Source of the DNA: an uncultured Eisenbergiella sp.
Lineage (GTDB): Bacteria; Bacillota; Clostridia; Lachnospirales; Lachnospiraceae
Length of the DNA: 13,992 nt
Direction: 5' to 3'
NCBI GenBank assembly: GCA_948960675.1
Contig: CARDPF010000051.1
Location: 1 to 13,992, forward strand
Position 1 is the stretch's first letter, and each line of letters begins with the position of its first letter. The position numbers and the translations under genes are program-made. Under the pieces are notes generated by a model. The model did no database searches, was not told the origin of the DNA, and was given only the letters and a program-made list of their open reading frames with translations. Positions 13,187 through 13,992 of this stretch are shown here, piece after piece.

Positions 13187-13918
13187 TTACCGAAACTGCC
13201 CCAACACCCGCAGCGTCCGCCGCATGTCTATCCAAAATGCGCCCCGTACCCCGTTTTCCCTAAGCGCCCGGTGTCCTTCCCACAAAGAAACCAGATAGCC
13301 CCCCAGTCCCCTTGTGCTGACCCCGCCGTAAAACATCCGCACCAGGGTCTTTGGCACATATGCCAGCCTTACGTCCCCGTCCTTTAAGATCCGCACCATA
13401 AACTCGTAATCGGCAGCTCCCCTGTAATCCGTTTTGTACAGTCCGTACTTTTCATAAATCTCCCTGCGCAAAAACAAGGTGGGATGCCCCGGCATCCATC
13501 CCTGCCGGATATTCCCCTGCCCCATTTTCCAGCTGCGGATGACCTTATCGCCCTCTGCATAGACCAGATCCCCATGGACGCCGTCAAAATTTTTGTCTCC
13601 CATGGCCTCCACGCAAAGCCGCACAGCGTCCGTGCGGGCGAACACATCGTTGAAAAAAAGGAGGATGGAACCCGTGGAAAGTCCGTAGCTTTTGTTCATG
13701 GCATCGTAAAGCCCCTCGTCCTTCCCCGACCGCCACACAATGTCCATGTCCGGCAGCTTCGCATATTCCTCTATCACGTCCAGCGTCCCGTCCGTGGAAC
13801 CCCCGTCCCAGATCACCACCTCAATGGAAGGATAGTCCTGGGCACGCACACTCTCCAGCGTCAGGCGCATGTGCGCAATATTGTTAAAAGTCGTCATGAC
13901 CAGCGACACCTTATCCAT
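13187..13918 (-). CDS. GT2 glycosyltransferase (WcaA/WfgS-like)
   Basis: A 243-residue GT-A protein beginning MDKVSLVMTTFNN. It has VVIWDGGSTDGT (34-45), SGKDEGLYDAMNKSYGLSTGSILLFF (64-89), PGHPTLFLRREIYEKYGLY (143-161) and RGAADYEFMVRI, all characteristic of short capsule and O-antigen GT2 enzymes. At the expected N-[SA]-[DG]-D metal site the sequence is FFNDVF (88-93), one residue shorter and with a single Asp91. That is unusual and may alter metal use. Sugar specificity is unknown. The ATG at 13916-13918 has an AGGGTGG stretch just upstream and begins directly at the first strand. A GTG at 13937-13939 in the same frame would add seven residues. It is the first complete gene of the window in the direction of transcription. 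Confidence 0.87.
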   Translation of the reverse strand: MDKVSLVMTTFNNIAHMRLTLESVRAQDYPSIEVVIWDGGSTDGTLDVIEEYAKLPDMDIVWRSGKDEGLYDAMNKSYGLSTGSILLFFNDVFARTDAVRLCVEAMGDKNFDGVHGDLVYAEGDKVIRSWKMGQGNIRQGWMPGHPTLFLRREIYEKYGLYKTDYRGAADYEFMVRILKDGDVRLAYVPKTLVRMFYGGVSTRGLGGYLVSLWEGHRALRENGVRGAFWIDMRRTLRVLGQFR

Positions 13919-13992
13919 TTCCACCCTGCCCTTCCACACCGGCCTTTGGCACAGGCATAACGTCCGGCACCGCCTTCTCTTCCTTCAGGCCT
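13911..13992 (-). CDS. Possible C-terminal tail of an upstream gene (partial)
   Basis: One minus-strand frame is open from the window edge and ends at a TAA (13911-13913), overlapping the start of the GT2 gene by 8 bp. It reads GLKEEKAVPDVMPVPKAGVE and then GQGGNG. A charged, Pro/Gly-rich tail is plausible for the end of a protein, and short overlaps are common in this operon. With only 26 codons, another frame also open and no recognisable domain, coding status is uncertain and no function can be given. Confidence 0.3.
   Translation of the reverse strand, partial: GLKEEKAVPDVMPVPKAGVEGQGGNG

Overview
This window is a stretch of a surface-polysaccharide (capsule or exopolysaccharide) locus. 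Every convincing gene lies on the minus strand, so transcription runs from about 13992 down to 1. Twelve complete genes are visible, with a partial gene at the low end and a doubtful gene tail at the high end. Intergenic gaps run from overlapping ATGA/GTGA junctions up to about 70 bp. I see no promoter or terminator inside, which fits one long operon entering and leaving the window. The strong GGAGG-type ribosome sites, GC content near 50-55% by eye and protein style suggest a Bacillota genome, probably Clostridia of the Lachnospiraceae type. That placement is an inference.

The high-coordinate block (7062-13918) is a general glycan-assembly set. It holds a GT2, a GT4, a rhamnosyltransferase-like GT2, a multispan GT-C-type membrane protein, another GT4 and a UDP-ManNAc dehydrogenase (WecC type). 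The next GT4 (5645-7060) carries an in-frame insertion of about 192 bp. The insert is made of consecutive hairpins and has a 21-bp direct repeat spaced 117 bp apart. It looks like a mobile or repetitive palindromic element that has been kept as translated protein.

The low-coordinate block (158-5633) is the most interesting. In transcription order it encodes a GT-B transferase with an RPHPGH motif, a CMP-sugar (NeuA/KdsB-like) cytidylyltransferase and a fused DRE-TIM aldolase. These are followed by a left-handed beta-helix acyltransferase, a MaoC-type hydratase and a KdsC-type HAD phosphatase. No NeuB or KdsA homologue is present. I propose that the metal-dependent aldolase takes the C-C bond-forming role, condensing an oxo-acid such as pyruvate with a phosphorylated aldehyde. 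The HAD enzyme would then remove the phosphate, the cytidylyltransferase would make the CMP-activated ulosonic acid, and the RPHPGH transferase would add it to the glycan. The MaoC protein and the acyltransferase could supply and attach an (R)-3-hydroxyacyl group. The order and substrates are inference; the domain assignments rest on visible motifs.

The window ends at low coordinates in the first 53 codons of a GT8-like glycosyltransferase.
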